Of a stretch of DNA of 33,252 nucleotides, positions 6,491 through 13,383 are shown one piece after another; position 1 is the stretch's first letter; every line of letters begins with the position of its first letter. The DNA comes from Actinomycetaceae bacterium. GTDB taxonomy: Bacteria; Actinomycetota; Actinomycetes; Actinomycetales; Actinomycetaceae. Under the pieces are notes generated by a model. The model ran no database searches. It was not told the DNA's origin and worked only from the letters and a program-made list of their open reading frames with translations. The translations under genes were made by a program, and so were the position numbers. The stretch spans positions 1-33,252 of the forward strand of contig JAUNVG010000021.1 in the NCBI GenBank assembly GCA_030537735.1, given 5' to 3'.

Positions 6491-8341
6491 TTACCCGAAG
6501 GTGAAGGCGTGTGCGCTAACGCCCTTGGGGAAAGTAATAGTCACCGTTCCCGTGCCGACACCACCTAAGTCCACCAGGTTATACAGGCGATCGCGGTCAA
6601 TGGTTAGCTCGTTACCCTGTACGTCTTCCCCGCCTGGAAGGCGACCATCGACTTGCACCCGCAGCTTCGCGCCAGGTTCACCGGTGAGCACTAAAAACAC
6701 CTTGCGACCGGTGAAACTGTAAGTCAAAGTAGCGCCGTTTTCGGCGGCGGTGACACGCTCATCCTCGGCTTTCCACTTACCTGAAAGCGTCCACTGCGAA
6801 TTCCCTGGCTGCGGGGCGGGAACATAGTCTTGAACTCCCGCGCCGAACCTCGGATTACCTACGAAACCACTGGTGCGCAGCAAACCCAGATAAGTCTCCG
6901 GGGACTGCCCGGCACTGCCCGTTTGCACGGTAACTTTCTGCGCCGGGTCACCGGAGGACTCCAAAAGTGTGCGGATAGCTGTTTCGGTGCGTTCGTACTC
7001 GCCCTCGCCGAAATGGAAATAACGAATATTCCCCGACTTATCAATCAAATACTTAGCCGGCCAGTACTGGTTATAGAACGCATTCCAAGTGCGGAAATCG
7101 TTATCTAACGCCACCGGGTACTTAATCTGTTCCTCGTCGATAGCCTTTTGCACGTTCTGCGGCAGCTTTTCGAAAGCGAACTCGGGGGCGTGTACGCCGA
7201 TAATCTCAAAGCCCTCATCGTGGTAGCGTTCGTACCAGGAGTTTAGAACCGGCTGGGTGCGGATGCAGTTCACGCACGAATACGTCCAAAAGTCGATTAA
7301 CACTACCTTGCCGCGCAAGTCAGCTAACTTCAACGGCTCCGAATTCAACCAAGTGTCAATGCCTTCAATCTCGGGGGCCTTGGCAGAAACCGTTAGAAGC
7401 TGCGGATCGGAATCCTCCACCTGCCCGGTGGTGGTCTCCCCCGCAGAACCCGTGATCGGTGAGTCATTCGGTAGGAGCTTTTCTTCCAACTGGTTCACCA
7501 CCGGCAGGTGGTCAACCGCCCAAGACTGGATTGCTCGGTCTGTGCCGGTGGCGACCAGCAAGCCCACTACGATGAAAACTATCGCGACCGCGCGTTGGAA
7601 CCAGCCGCGCGGATTCGCCGCCCAACCCAGCTTCCTCACCATGGAATGCCCGGCTAAGGAAATCAGCAGGAGGGCACCGGCCAGGCCGAGGCAGTAAAGC
7701 GTGATGTAGAACAGGCCGGTAAGCGGGCGGGAAGGTAAAACGGTGGCGAGTACCCAAGCGTAGGTGGGGCTGCAGGAAGAAAATACCGGGCCAAGGGCGA
7801 TGCCGGTTAGGACCGCGCCACCTGGGCCGCCCGGGCCAGGAGCGGTAGTGACTGGCGAGGACGCGGTGGCCGGGGTGGTGGCAGCTGAGGCTGCGGTGGT
7901 CGGGTCAGTGGTGGCCGGGGGAGTGGCAGCTGAGGCTGCGCTGGTCGGGTCCGCGGTGGCCGGGTCAGTAGTGGCCGGGCGAGGGCGAGCGCCCGCGTTG
8001 TGGGCGCGAACCAGCATGGAACTCGAGGCCGACTCCAACCCCGTCTTCATGGAAATCCACGTCCACACACTGGGGAACAACATGGAAAGCCCCAAGGACA
8101 CGATTAGAGCCCCGGAGAAAATCTCCCAGAACCCAGCTGGAACAGCAATCAGCAAGGTTGAGGCTTTCAGCAGCAGAGTGAAAACCAGGAGGGAACCAAG
8201 TAAAGAGGCGGTAACCACGTAGGGGCGGGAGCGCTCATGGGTAACCGAGCCGCCGACAATAATTGGCAGCAACGGCAAGGCACAGGGGGAAAGCACCGTG
8301 AGTACGCCGGCCAGTAGAGACAATAGAGCAATAACGAACAT
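6491..8341 (-). CDS. dipZ: DipZ: CcdA-type membrane thiol-disulfide transporter fused to a TlpA-like redoxin
   Basis: This is a 616-residue fusion that passes reducing equivalents across the membrane to extracytoplasmic thiols. Residues 1-265 form the CcdA/DsbD-beta membrane part, with the conserved cysteines in LTVLSPCALP (C20) and FSSCSPTYAW (C190). Residues about 320-450 are a TlpA-like thioredoxin fold with active site WTYSCVNCI (C356/C359) and YWPAKYLIDKSG. The C-terminal 150 residues form the beta-rich domain seen in DipZ (Rv2874). A Thr/Ala/Pro-rich insert of about 60 residues (117-175) separates the two halves of the membrane part and is encoded by tandem 45-bp repeats. ATG 8341 starts directly at a membrane segment; the Shine-Dalgarno is weak. 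The promoter region carries a DtxR-like box, suggesting iron control. Confidence 0.93.
   Translation of the reverse strand: MFVIALLSLLAGVLTVLSPCALPLLPIIVGGSVTHERSRPYVVTASLLGSLLVFTLLLKASTLLIAVPAGFWEIFSGALIVSLGLSMLFPSVWTWISMKTGLESASSSMLVRAHNAGARPRPATTDPATADPTSAASAATPPATTDPTTAASAATTPATASSPVTTAPGPGGPGGAVLTGIALGPVFSSCSPTYAWVLATVLPSRPLTGLFYITLYCLGLAGALLLISLAGHSMVRKLGWAANPRGWFQRAVAIVFIVVGLLVATGTDRAIQSWAVDHLPVVNQLEEKLLPNDSPITGSAGETTTGQVEDSDPQLLTVSAKAPEIEGIDTWLNSEPLKLADLRGKVVLIDFWTYSCVNCIRTQPVLNSWYERYHDEGFEIIGVHAPEFAFEKLPQNVQKAIDEEQIKYPVALDNDFRTWNAFYNQYWPAKYLIDKSGNIRYFHFGEGEYERTETAIRTLLESSGDPAQKVTVQTGSAGQSPETYLGLLRTSGFVGNPRFGAGVQDYVPAPQPGNSQWTLSGKWKAEDERVTAAENGATLTYSFTGRKVFLVLTGEPGAKLRVQVDGRLPGGEDVQGNELTIDRDRLYNLVDLGGVGTGTVTITFPKGVSAHAFTFG
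7866..7985 (-). repeat. Tandem 45-bp repeats in the dipZ coding region
   Basis: Two 45-base units (7866-7910 and 7911-7955) are nearly identical, and two 15-base partial units beginning GTGGCCGGG follow. All are multiples of three, so copy-number change keeps the reading frame. They encode the Thr/Ala/Pro insert between the membrane halves of DipZ. Confidence 0.85.
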
Positions 8342-8410
8342 TCTTCTGACTTACCTATGTAAAGCGGATAAGGAGATACTGTGAAATATCTGCTAGGACG
8401 ATAGAAGAAT

Positions 8411-8438
8411 ATTAAAGTATGCAAACGCCTTAGGTAAA
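8411..8438 (-). promoter_or_regulatory. Candidate dipZ promoter
   Basis: Read on the minus strand, TTTACC (8433-8438) is followed after 16 bases by TTTAAT (8411-8416), a 5/6 match to TATAAT. The dipZ start codon is about 70 bases further. The -35 lies inside the DtxR-like palindrome. Confidence 0.5.
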
Positions 8439-8448
8439 CCTAACCAGG
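8430..8448. promoter_or_regulatory. DtxR/IdeR-like iron box
   Basis: The 19 bases TTAGGTAAACCTAACCAGG agree with the DtxR/IdeR consensus (TWAGGTTAGSCTAACCTWA) at 14 of 19 positions, and the inner TTAGGT-AA-ACCTAA is a perfect palindrome. It overlaps the -35 of the candidate dipZ promoter, a repressing position. Binding by an iron-dependent repressor would tie DipZ production to iron. This is a pattern match only. Confidence 0.6.
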
Positions 8449-8520
8449 GTGATTCCAAGTGTTTTATATCTCACATGCCAGCAACCTTTAAGCCTGCGTG
8501 CTCTGCTAAGCCCACCGCCC

Positions 8521-8955
8521 CTACCAACGGTGACGAGGGGGATTATGTAAACCTTTTTCGATGATTAACTCCACCACGCGCTCCCACGGAATCAATCTGC
8601 GAACAGCCGCAGAACGAGCCGCCGTGTGAGTGTGTTCAGAAACCGCCTCGTAAGCGGCCCGCACCACCTGAGGATCCTCCCCCAAAGCTTCAGCCAGCCA
8701 CAACAACCCCTCCGCACATTGGAAATGGTTGTATCCGTGTCGCGCTTTCAAGCCGCGGCTTTTTCGGTTATACGCGCCAGGGCCAGCCAGTTCACTGAAC
8801 CAGCCGATCAAGTGCTCACGCTGATCCCTATACCAAACACCATTATCGTCACCGTCCTGCGCCCCGCCCCCAAGATCGTCATATAGAGGTGTATGTGCAG
8901 GTAGCTGGGTAAGTATGCGGGCAAACGCGTACCCGGAAAAGTCTTTATCAGACAT
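8521..8955 (-). CDS. Conserved-looking hypothetical protein, 144 residues
   Basis: I do not recognise a named family with certainty. ATG 8955 is the likely start because AAGGAG lies ten bases upstream; the longer frame from GTG 8979 would contain that Shine-Dalgarno. The protein is soluble, without a signal peptide or membrane segment. It has a motif-like middle (REHLIGWFSELAGPGAYNRK at about 44-63), then RHGYNHFQCAEGLLWLAEAL and a C-terminal IPWERVVELI. The pattern 'H..WF / GPGAY.RK / YN.F.CA..LLWLAEALG / IPWE' recalls uncharacterised small proteins scattered in Gram-positive genomes; that is a loose memory, not a match. It stands alone, with dipZ behind it and the DUF3021 gene ahead. Coding evidence is the good ribosome-binding site and a protein-like composition. 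Confidence 0.65.
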   Translation of the reverse strand: MSDKDFSGYAFARILTQLPAHTPLYDDLGGGAQDGDDNGVWYRDQREHLIGWFSELAGPGAYNRKSRGLKARHGYNHFQCAEGLLWLAEALGEDPQVVRAAYEAVSEHTHTAARSAAVRRLIPWERVVELIIEKGLHNPPRHRW

Positions 8956-9129
8956 TTTTACGTAACTCCTTAACTTCACAGTGCCGTAACAGTTACCAGA
9001 CTAACGCTGAGGGCGGACAAACTATACGCTAATGCGGGTGACCCAGATTTGAGTGGGGGAGGACACCGCGCAGTGGGTGTTGGCTGACCGCGGCGGTGGT
9101 AGAACCAGGCAGGTGCAGCCCTTCTGGGC

Positions 9130-9666
9130 TTAGGAGCCTTGAGATGCCTGGTGAGCGGCGTTTATACGCGCCACTTGGCGAGCAATAGAAAACCAGATCA
9201 CCAGCCAAATAACGGCGAATACACCTAGCACCAAGAGGATGAAGCCGAAGATGGCCCAGCCCAGGGGAATCCACTTCAAGGTGATGGCCGCCAAAGTGAG
9301 AGACGAAGTGACCACCAGCGCGTGGACCGCGGTGGCTCGACCTAGGGACCAGGAATCGCGGTTAAAAAGCTCCGAACTTAAACCCATCACTACGCCCAGG
9401 AGGGCGAAAACGAGCCGTTCGATTAAGACCGCGAGGTTGTGGTTAGAGAACTGGTTTAAGAAATCGGGATCACCAGCGAGGTAGGTGGTGCCATTTGCAG
9501 ATGACACCACTAACTCGATGAGGATGCCGATAGTTAAACCCAAGGTCGCGTAGAAGATAACGCGCAGTGCCGGGGATATGGATAAGAAAGAGGGGCGCGT
9601 GGTATCCTCGCCGGCTGCAGACGCAGGTAGGTAGCCGTAGGGGGAGAGGGAAGTGTTAGTAGACAT
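9130..9666 (-). CDS. DUF3021-type four-helix membrane protein
   Basis: This is a 178-residue protein with a polar N-terminus of about 30 residues and four hydrophobic segments (about 32-52, 80-100, 113-135 and 138-162), ending in a short basic tail. The size, topology and position directly behind a LytTR regulator fit the DUF3021 family, whose genes are typically paired with LytTR-domain regulators; the identification rests mainly on this pairing. The start is ATG 9666 with AAGGAG seven bases upstream. It lies 54 bases downstream of the LytTR gene on the same strand, so the two probably form one operon. The membrane protein is usually thought to act as a partner or sensor controlling the regulator; the signal is unknown. 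Confidence 0.8.
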   Translation of the reverse strand: MSTNTSLSPYGYLPASAAGEDTTRPSFLSISPALRVIFYATLGLTIGILIELVVSSANGTTYLAGDPDFLNQFSNHNLAVLIERLVFALLGVVMGLSSELFNRDSWSLGRATAVHALVVTSSLTLAAITLKWIPLGWAIFGFILLVLGVFAVIWLVIWFSIARQVARINAAHQASQGS

Positions 9667-9720
9667 GGTGGGACTCCTTCAGTGAAAAGACCGAAATAGG
9701 ACAAAACGTAGTACGTGGGT

Positions 9721-10170
9721 TTAGATACCCAAGCAGCGACGGAAAGCCGCCAGGGAGCGGCGAGAAACAAAACAGCGAGTGCCATCAACTAGGCTCAAGC
9801 CGATGGAAGCCGAAGACGAAAGATCCAGGCGCTTAACCGCCGCGAGATTTACGATCTCACCTTGGTTAATGCGGATGAACTCCTGGGCAGGCAAGCCCTG
9901 CTGCAGTTCGTGCATCCGCAGTCGCACCTGCCAGTCACCGTCCTTGGTTTGCGCGAACACTTTCTTTTCCGAAGTGAAAAAACGCATGATTTCGCGCAGT
10001 TGGAGAACCCGCGCTACCTCCCCGCGCGTACCCACCACGCGGGTTAGGTGCGGCTGGTCCAAGCCGGTCACGAACGCTTGGAGTCGGGCCACGTCCTCGT
10101 CCACGTAACGGGCACGCACCCGCACCTGCGTGCGAGGAACGTCGGGGTCAATCTCCAGGTGGAAATCCAA
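9721..10170 (-). CDS. LytTR-domain DNA-binding transcriptional regulator
   Basis: This is a 149-residue protein without a response-regulator receiver domain. The C-terminal 100 residues are a LytTR domain: LQLREIMRFFTSEKKVFAQT (about 56-75), then the conserved helical part LPAQEFIRINQGEIVNLAAVKRL (about 93-115) and LVDGTRCFVSRRSLAAFRRCLG. The N-terminal 50 residues resemble the short strand-helix part of the compact LytTR regulators that pair with DUF3021. Translation probably begins at TTG 10170, as AAGGAGG stands nine bases upstream and no ATG or GTG is better placed. These regulators often control their own operon. A small inverted repeat, TGAAA-N6-TTTCA (10198-10213), lies just upstream, but it does not match the LytTR consensus clearly. 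Confidence 0.9.
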   Translation of the reverse strand: MDFHLEIDPDVPRTQVRVRARYVDEDVARLQAFVTGLDQPHLTRVVGTRGEVARVLQLREIMRFFTSEKKVFAQTKDGDWQVRLRMHELQQGLPAQEFIRINQGEIVNLAAVKRLDLSSSASIGLSLVDGTRCFVSRRSLAAFRRCLGI

Positions 10171-10294
10171 GATCAGATACCTCCTTTTGGCTACCTGTGA
10201 AATCGTGGTTTCAGTTTAGAAGCCCGCCTGTTTGAGGCCCTAGTTGAAACGGATAAGCGGTTGTAATCGCGCGCTAAGCGGTAGGCAGATAGCA

Positions 10295-10341
10295 GTTGAC
10301 CCCTCGAAGTGGTGTAAACACAACCACCCCGAGGGGTCAAC
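10295..10341 (-). terminator. Terminator of the CoA-disulfide reductase operon
   Basis: A perfect 12-bp stem (GTTGACCCCTCG at 10295-10306 with its complement at 10330-10341) encloses an inner GTGGT/ACCAC pairing. It lies 18 bases past the stop codon of the minus-strand oxidoreductase gene. Because it is symmetrical, it could act on both strands. Confidence 0.75.
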
Positions 10342-10358
10342 GCGGTAACTGCGGGAAG

Positions 10359-12041
10359 CTAGTTCCCAGCCGCCTCGATAGCGAACTTCAAGCTCTTCGC
10401 ACCGCCGGAGAAGTTACGCACCTGGTAGCCGTGAGCCTGCAAAATCCGCTGCGCCAAATACGAACGAGTGCCCGAAGCACAATGCACCGCGATGGGGCGG
10501 CCGGCGGCGGCCTTTTCCACCTCATCAAGACGCTCACGCAGCTGCGGCAACGGGATCACCACCGCGCCGGGGATATTAACCCCGCTGCGCTCGGCCTCCG
10601 CTTCGCCGCGCACGTCCAAAACCAGTTCTTCTTCCTGCACCTGGGCGTAATCGTTGTAGTCCCAAGTGGGAGCTTCGCCGGAGAGGACGTTTTGCGCCAC
10701 GAACCCAAGCATGTTCACCACGTCTTTCGCTGACCCGATCGGTGGGGAGTAGGTCAACTCCAGTTCAGCCAGATCATCCGCCCCCATGCCGGCGCGGATC
10801 GCAGTGGCGAGGACATCAATGCGTTTATCCACCCCGTTCTTACCTACGGCCTGCGCCCCCAGCAGCTTGCCTTCAGGGGTGAAGGTGGCGTTCAAGTGGA
10901 TCTGCGTGGCGCCGGGATAGTAGCCAGCGTGGTTCGGGCCGTGAATGCGGATCACTCGATGGTCAATGCCCGCTTGGGTGAGGGTGCGAGAATTCGAACC
11001 GGTAACTGCCGCCACCAGGTCAAACACGCGCACCACCGCAGTGGCTAACACTGGTTGTTGTGGGGTTGTGCGGTGACCCAACGCCTGGTCGGCTGCGCGC
11101 CGCCCCTGACGGTTCGCCGGTCCCGCGAGGAGGACCGGGCCGCGACGACCATCGGCGAACTCCACCTGCACCGCGTCGCCGCAAGCCAAAATATCAGGGT
11201 CGGAAGTGACCTGGTTTTCGTCCACTAAAATCGTGTCGCGCTCACCTAGGTCCAGTCCCGCGGCCTTCGCCAGTTCGCTGCGTGGGCGCACGCCCACCGA
11301 CAGCACCACCAGGTCCGCATCCAGCGCACCACCGTCAGTTAACGCCACGCGGGCCGCCCCGTCCTCGCCATCGGTAATCGCACTGGCACCCACACCCAGG
11401 CGCAGATTTACGCCGTGGTTGCGTAGTTCTTCATGTACCGCTGAGGCCAGGTCCGCATCCAGGGGTGGGAGGACGTGGGGAGCGAACTCCACAATAGTGA
11501 CGTCGAAACCACGGTGAACCAGGGCTTCGACGGCCTCCAAACCAATGAATCCCGCGCCCAGAACCACCGCGCGAGCGGGTTTGCCGGCAGCTTTCCCGGC
11601 GAGGACGTGGTCGACCTTGGCGATTAGCTCATCCATCTGCGGGATGGTGCGAAGCGGGAACACCGCCGGGTGGTCGGTGCCGGAAAATGGAGGATCCACG
11701 GCCTCGGCACCGGGGGAGAGGATCAACTTGTCGTAGGACTCGGTGTATTCACCTTCCGGGCCGCGCGCGGTAACGGTCTTCGCCTTGCGGTCAATGCTGA
11801 GCACTTCAGTGTTGATGCGCACGTCTAGTGCCGCGCGTTTAGCTAGGCTCTGCGGGGTGTGCAAAAGCAAGGAATCGCGGTCTTCAATCTCCCCGGCAAC
11901 GTGGTAGGGCAGGCCGCAGTTCGCAAACGACACGTAAGGTCCGGCTTCGAATACCACGATCTGCGCGTGCTCATCGAGGCGACGGGCGCGGGCGGCGGCA
12001 GACATTCCGCCGGCGACCCCTCCAACTACTACTAGTTTCAT
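10359..12041 (-). CDS. CoA-disulfide reductase-like flavoprotein with C-terminal rhodanese domain
   Basis: This is a 560-residue FAD- and NAD(P)H-dependent oxidoreductase. The N-terminal Rossmann motif is VVVGGVAGGMSAAARAR. The single redox cysteine is C42 in SFANCGLPYH, the signature of the CoA-disulfide reductase/NADH oxidase class, which uses one cysteine. The second nucleotide-binding motif is VVLGAGFIGLEAVEAL (about 158-173), and a late FAD motif contains DILACGDAV. A rhodanese domain occupies the last 100 residues with active cysteine C521 in HCASGTRS. Such fusions reduce CoA disulfide or CoA persulfide and handle sulfane sulfur. It is the last gene of the operon, 15 bases after the repressor gene. 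The fit to a sulfide/persulfide role comes from this context. Confidence 0.9.
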   Translation of the reverse strand: MKLVVVGGVAGGMSAAARARRLDEHAQIVVFEAGPYVSFANCGLPYHVAGEIEDRDSLLLHTPQSLAKRAALDVRINTEVLSIDRKAKTVTARGPEGEYTESYDKLILSPGAEAVDPPFSGTDHPAVFPLRTIPQMDELIAKVDHVLAGKAAGKPARAVVLGAGFIGLEAVEALVHRGFDVTIVEFAPHVLPPLDADLASAVHEELRNHGVNLRLGVGASAITDGEDGAARVALTDGGALDADLVVLSVGVRPRSELAKAAGLDLGERDTILVDENQVTSDPDILACGDAVQVEFADGRRGPVLLAGPANRQGRRAADQALGHRTTPQQPVLATAVVRVFDLVAAVTGSNSRTLTQAGIDHRVIRIHGPNHAGYYPGATQIHLNATFTPEGKLLGAQAVGKNGVDKRIDVLATAIRAGMGADDLAELELTYSPPIGSAKDVVNMLGFVAQNVLSGEAPTWDYNDYAQVQEEELVLDVRGEAEAERSGVNIPGAVVIPLPQLRERLDEVEKAAAGRPIAVHCASGTRSYLAQRILQAHGYQVRNFSGGAKSLKFAIEAAGN

Positions 12042-12056
12042 TTAATCTGCTTCTTT

Positions 12057-12329
12057 CTATGCCAGGGAGAGGAAAAGTTTACGTAACTGCTCAGATTCGT
12101 CTGCGTGCGACTGCGGATCTGTAGCGCAACGGTCTATCGCCGCCAAAATCATGGTGTAAGTGGCGCGATCGACGGCCTTGTTGGCGGCAATCATTTGGGG
12201 GAGGACCTCCAAGCAGGCGTGGTCCTCATCTAGGGAACGCATAATCGCGTCGAGTTGACCGCGGGCGCGAGCCAGTCGGTTACGCACCGCGCGGCGCTGC
12301 TCGGAATCCAGGTGCAGGGTGTGGCTCAT
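12057..12329 (-). CDS. CsoR-family repressor, probably CstR-like persulfide sensor
   Basis: This is a 90-residue all-helical regulator of the CsoR/RcnR (DUF156) family, seen in RNRLARARGQLDAIMRSLDE and the cysteine-containing helix DHACLEVLPQMIAANKAV. C39 and C68 are 29 residues apart, as the two cysteines of CsoR (36/65) and CstR (31/60) are. The copper-ligand histidine that CsoR has four residues before its second cysteine is alanine here (A64). This argues against copper sensing and for the thiol-only CstR type. The start is taken at ATG 12329, which overlaps the TGA of the rhodanese gene (ATGA), indicating translational coupling; GTG 12356 is an alternative without a ribosome-binding site. 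It probably represses its own operon through the palindromes at 12669-12719. Confidence 0.88.
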   Translation of the reverse strand: MSHTLHLDSEQRRAVRNRLARARGQLDAIMRSLDEDHACLEVLPQMIAANKAVDRATYTMILAAIDRCATDPQSHADESEQLRKLFLSLA

Positions 12330-12661
12330 GCGCTGCGCCCGCCCGCGTTCTTCCACGAGGAGAAACCACCCTTGAGGGAGTATGCGTCGAACCCCAGGTT
12401 GCGCAGGGTTTTCGCCGCTGAACGTGAACGCATGCCGGAAGCACAGTAGGCGATTACCGGGCGTTTGGTGGAGAGGCGTTTGGGGGCGTTGGTTGCCACG
12501 TCAGACAGGGGGATGTGGGTGTCGTGTAGGGCGTAGCCACCCTTGCGTTCGTGTTTTTGGCGAACGTCAAGCAGCTGCGCGCCGTCTTTAGCCATTTCCA
12601 CAGCTTTCGCACCGTCAACGGTGAGGCCGGAGCCGCCGAAAAGTGAAGAAAACAGTCCCAT
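12326..12661 (-). CDS. Single-domain rhodanese (sulfurtransferase)
   Basis: This is a 111-residue protein with one rhodanese domain: AVEMAKDGAQLLDVRQKHER near the N-terminus and the active-site loop YCASGMRSRSAA with C73, followed by LKGGFSSWKNAG. It would carry sulfane sulfur as a cysteine persulfide. The start at ATG 12661 is preferred because a G-rich Shine-Dalgarno (GGGGGA) lies nine bases upstream; the longer frame from 12700 would run through the operator. The short hydrophobic start MGLFSSLFGG is not long enough for a membrane anchor. It is the first gene of the rhodanese, repressor, oxidoreductase operon. Confidence 0.9.
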   Translation of the reverse strand: MGLFSSLFGGSGLTVDGAKAVEMAKDGAQLLDVRQKHERKGGYALHDTHIPLSDVATNAPKRLSTKRPVIAYCASGMRSRSAAKTLRNLGFDAYSLKGGFSSWKNAGGRSA

Positions 12662-12668
12662 GATGAAG

Positions 12669-12734
12669 ATTCCCCCTAGGGTTAGTAACAAAACCGTCAC
12701 ATAATACCCTAGGGGGTATGGGGTGTTCCGTCAA
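12669..12734 (-). promoter_or_regulatory. Promoter and twin CsoR/CstR-type operators of the sulfur operon
   Basis: ATACCCTAGGGGGTAT (12704-12719) is a palindrome of the TACCC-GGGTA type bound by CsoR-family repressors. A degenerate second copy, ATTCCCCCTAGGGTTA (12669-12684), lies 35 bases away in the opposite orientation. On the minus strand TTGACG (12729-12734) stands 17 bases before TAGGGT (12706-12711); an alternative -10 TATTAT is at 12701-12706. Either -10 falls in or beside the first operator, so repressor binding should block RNA polymerase. Confidence 0.72.
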
Positions 12735-12803
12735 GATTTTGTGGCCTAAATTGCGCCCCCACTTCCGGCGGTTCAGACCCTGACTTTGGGGCGTCTTATC
12801 GCG

Positions 12804-13358
12804 CTATTTGCGGCGCTCCTTCCAAGCAGCGACCGCCGCCACGAAAAGCATGAAAACCCCTAAACCTCCAAAAATTGGGACCAAGACCACCGACCAGTCG
12901 GCGTGTGCAGCTATCGGAGCAAAGAACGTAGCCACCCCAATGAGAGTGACGATAATCCCCCAGATGAGCAGGCCGACCTTGATTTGGCGGGCAGGCTCGG
13001 TGGGAGTGGAACCCTCACCCGTGTAGGCGGCCGCACCCGTAGGAAAAACGCCTGCCGTTTGCTGGGGTGCGGCGGGGGGAAACGGATCCCGCTGCGGTGC
13101 CTGTTCGCCTGCCTGTTCGCCGGTGGCGGGGTTGGTGTCCTCGGCAGGTACTTGTTCGCCGGTGGCGGGGTTGGTGTCCTCGGCAGGTACTTGTTCGCCG
13201 GTGGCAGCCGGGGAAAACGCCGGGGCAGTCGCGATTGGTGCGGTTTCGCCTGCGGCGGTTTGCATCTGCTCGGTGAGGGCCTCACCCTCACCGTTGGGAA
13301 GAACAGTGGTTTGCGGAATCGAATCGGGTGAAGAAGCAGAACTTGCGGTGTTAGACAT
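12804..13358 (-). CDS. Repeat-containing membrane protein, function unknown
   Basis: This is a 184-residue protein. About 125 residues of polar, Pro/Thr/Glu/Ala-rich sequence are followed by two closely spaced membrane segments (IKVGLLIWGIIVTLIGVATF and VVLVPIFGGLGVFMLFVAAV) and a basic tail KERRK. The polar part contains a 13-residue unit (GEQVPAEDTNPAT) twice plus part of a third copy. The start at ATG 13358 has GGAGG 11 bases upstream; a TTG-started longer frame would include that Shine-Dalgarno. It follows the PspC protein gene by 25 bases on the same strand and is probably co-transcribed, which hints at a role in the same envelope-stress unit. I recognise no named family. Confidence 0.82.
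   Translation of the reverse strand: MSNTASSASSPDSIPQTTVLPNGEGEALTEQMQTAAGETAPIATAPAFSPAATGEQVPAEDTNPATGEQVPAEDTNPATGEQAGEQAPQRDPFPPAAPQQTAGVFPTGAAAYTGEGSTPTEPARQIKVGLLIWGIIVTLIGVATFFAPIAAHADWSVVLVPIFGGLGVFMLFVAAVAAWKERRK
13119..13207 (-). repeat. Tandem 39-bp repeat (2.3 copies) in coding sequence
   Basis: Bases 13119-13157 and 13158-13196 are identical, and a third partial copy begins at 13197. The unit of 39 bases encodes 13 residues and keeps frame. Identity between copies suggests recent duplication. Confidence 0.92.
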
Positions 13359-13383
13359 TTCTTTTACGACCTCCAACCATCAT

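Noticed and set aside
10198..10213. TGAAA-N6-TTTCA considered as a LytTR operator
   Set aside because: LytTR proteins bind direct repeats with a different consensus; the 5-bp arms are too short to support a claim.
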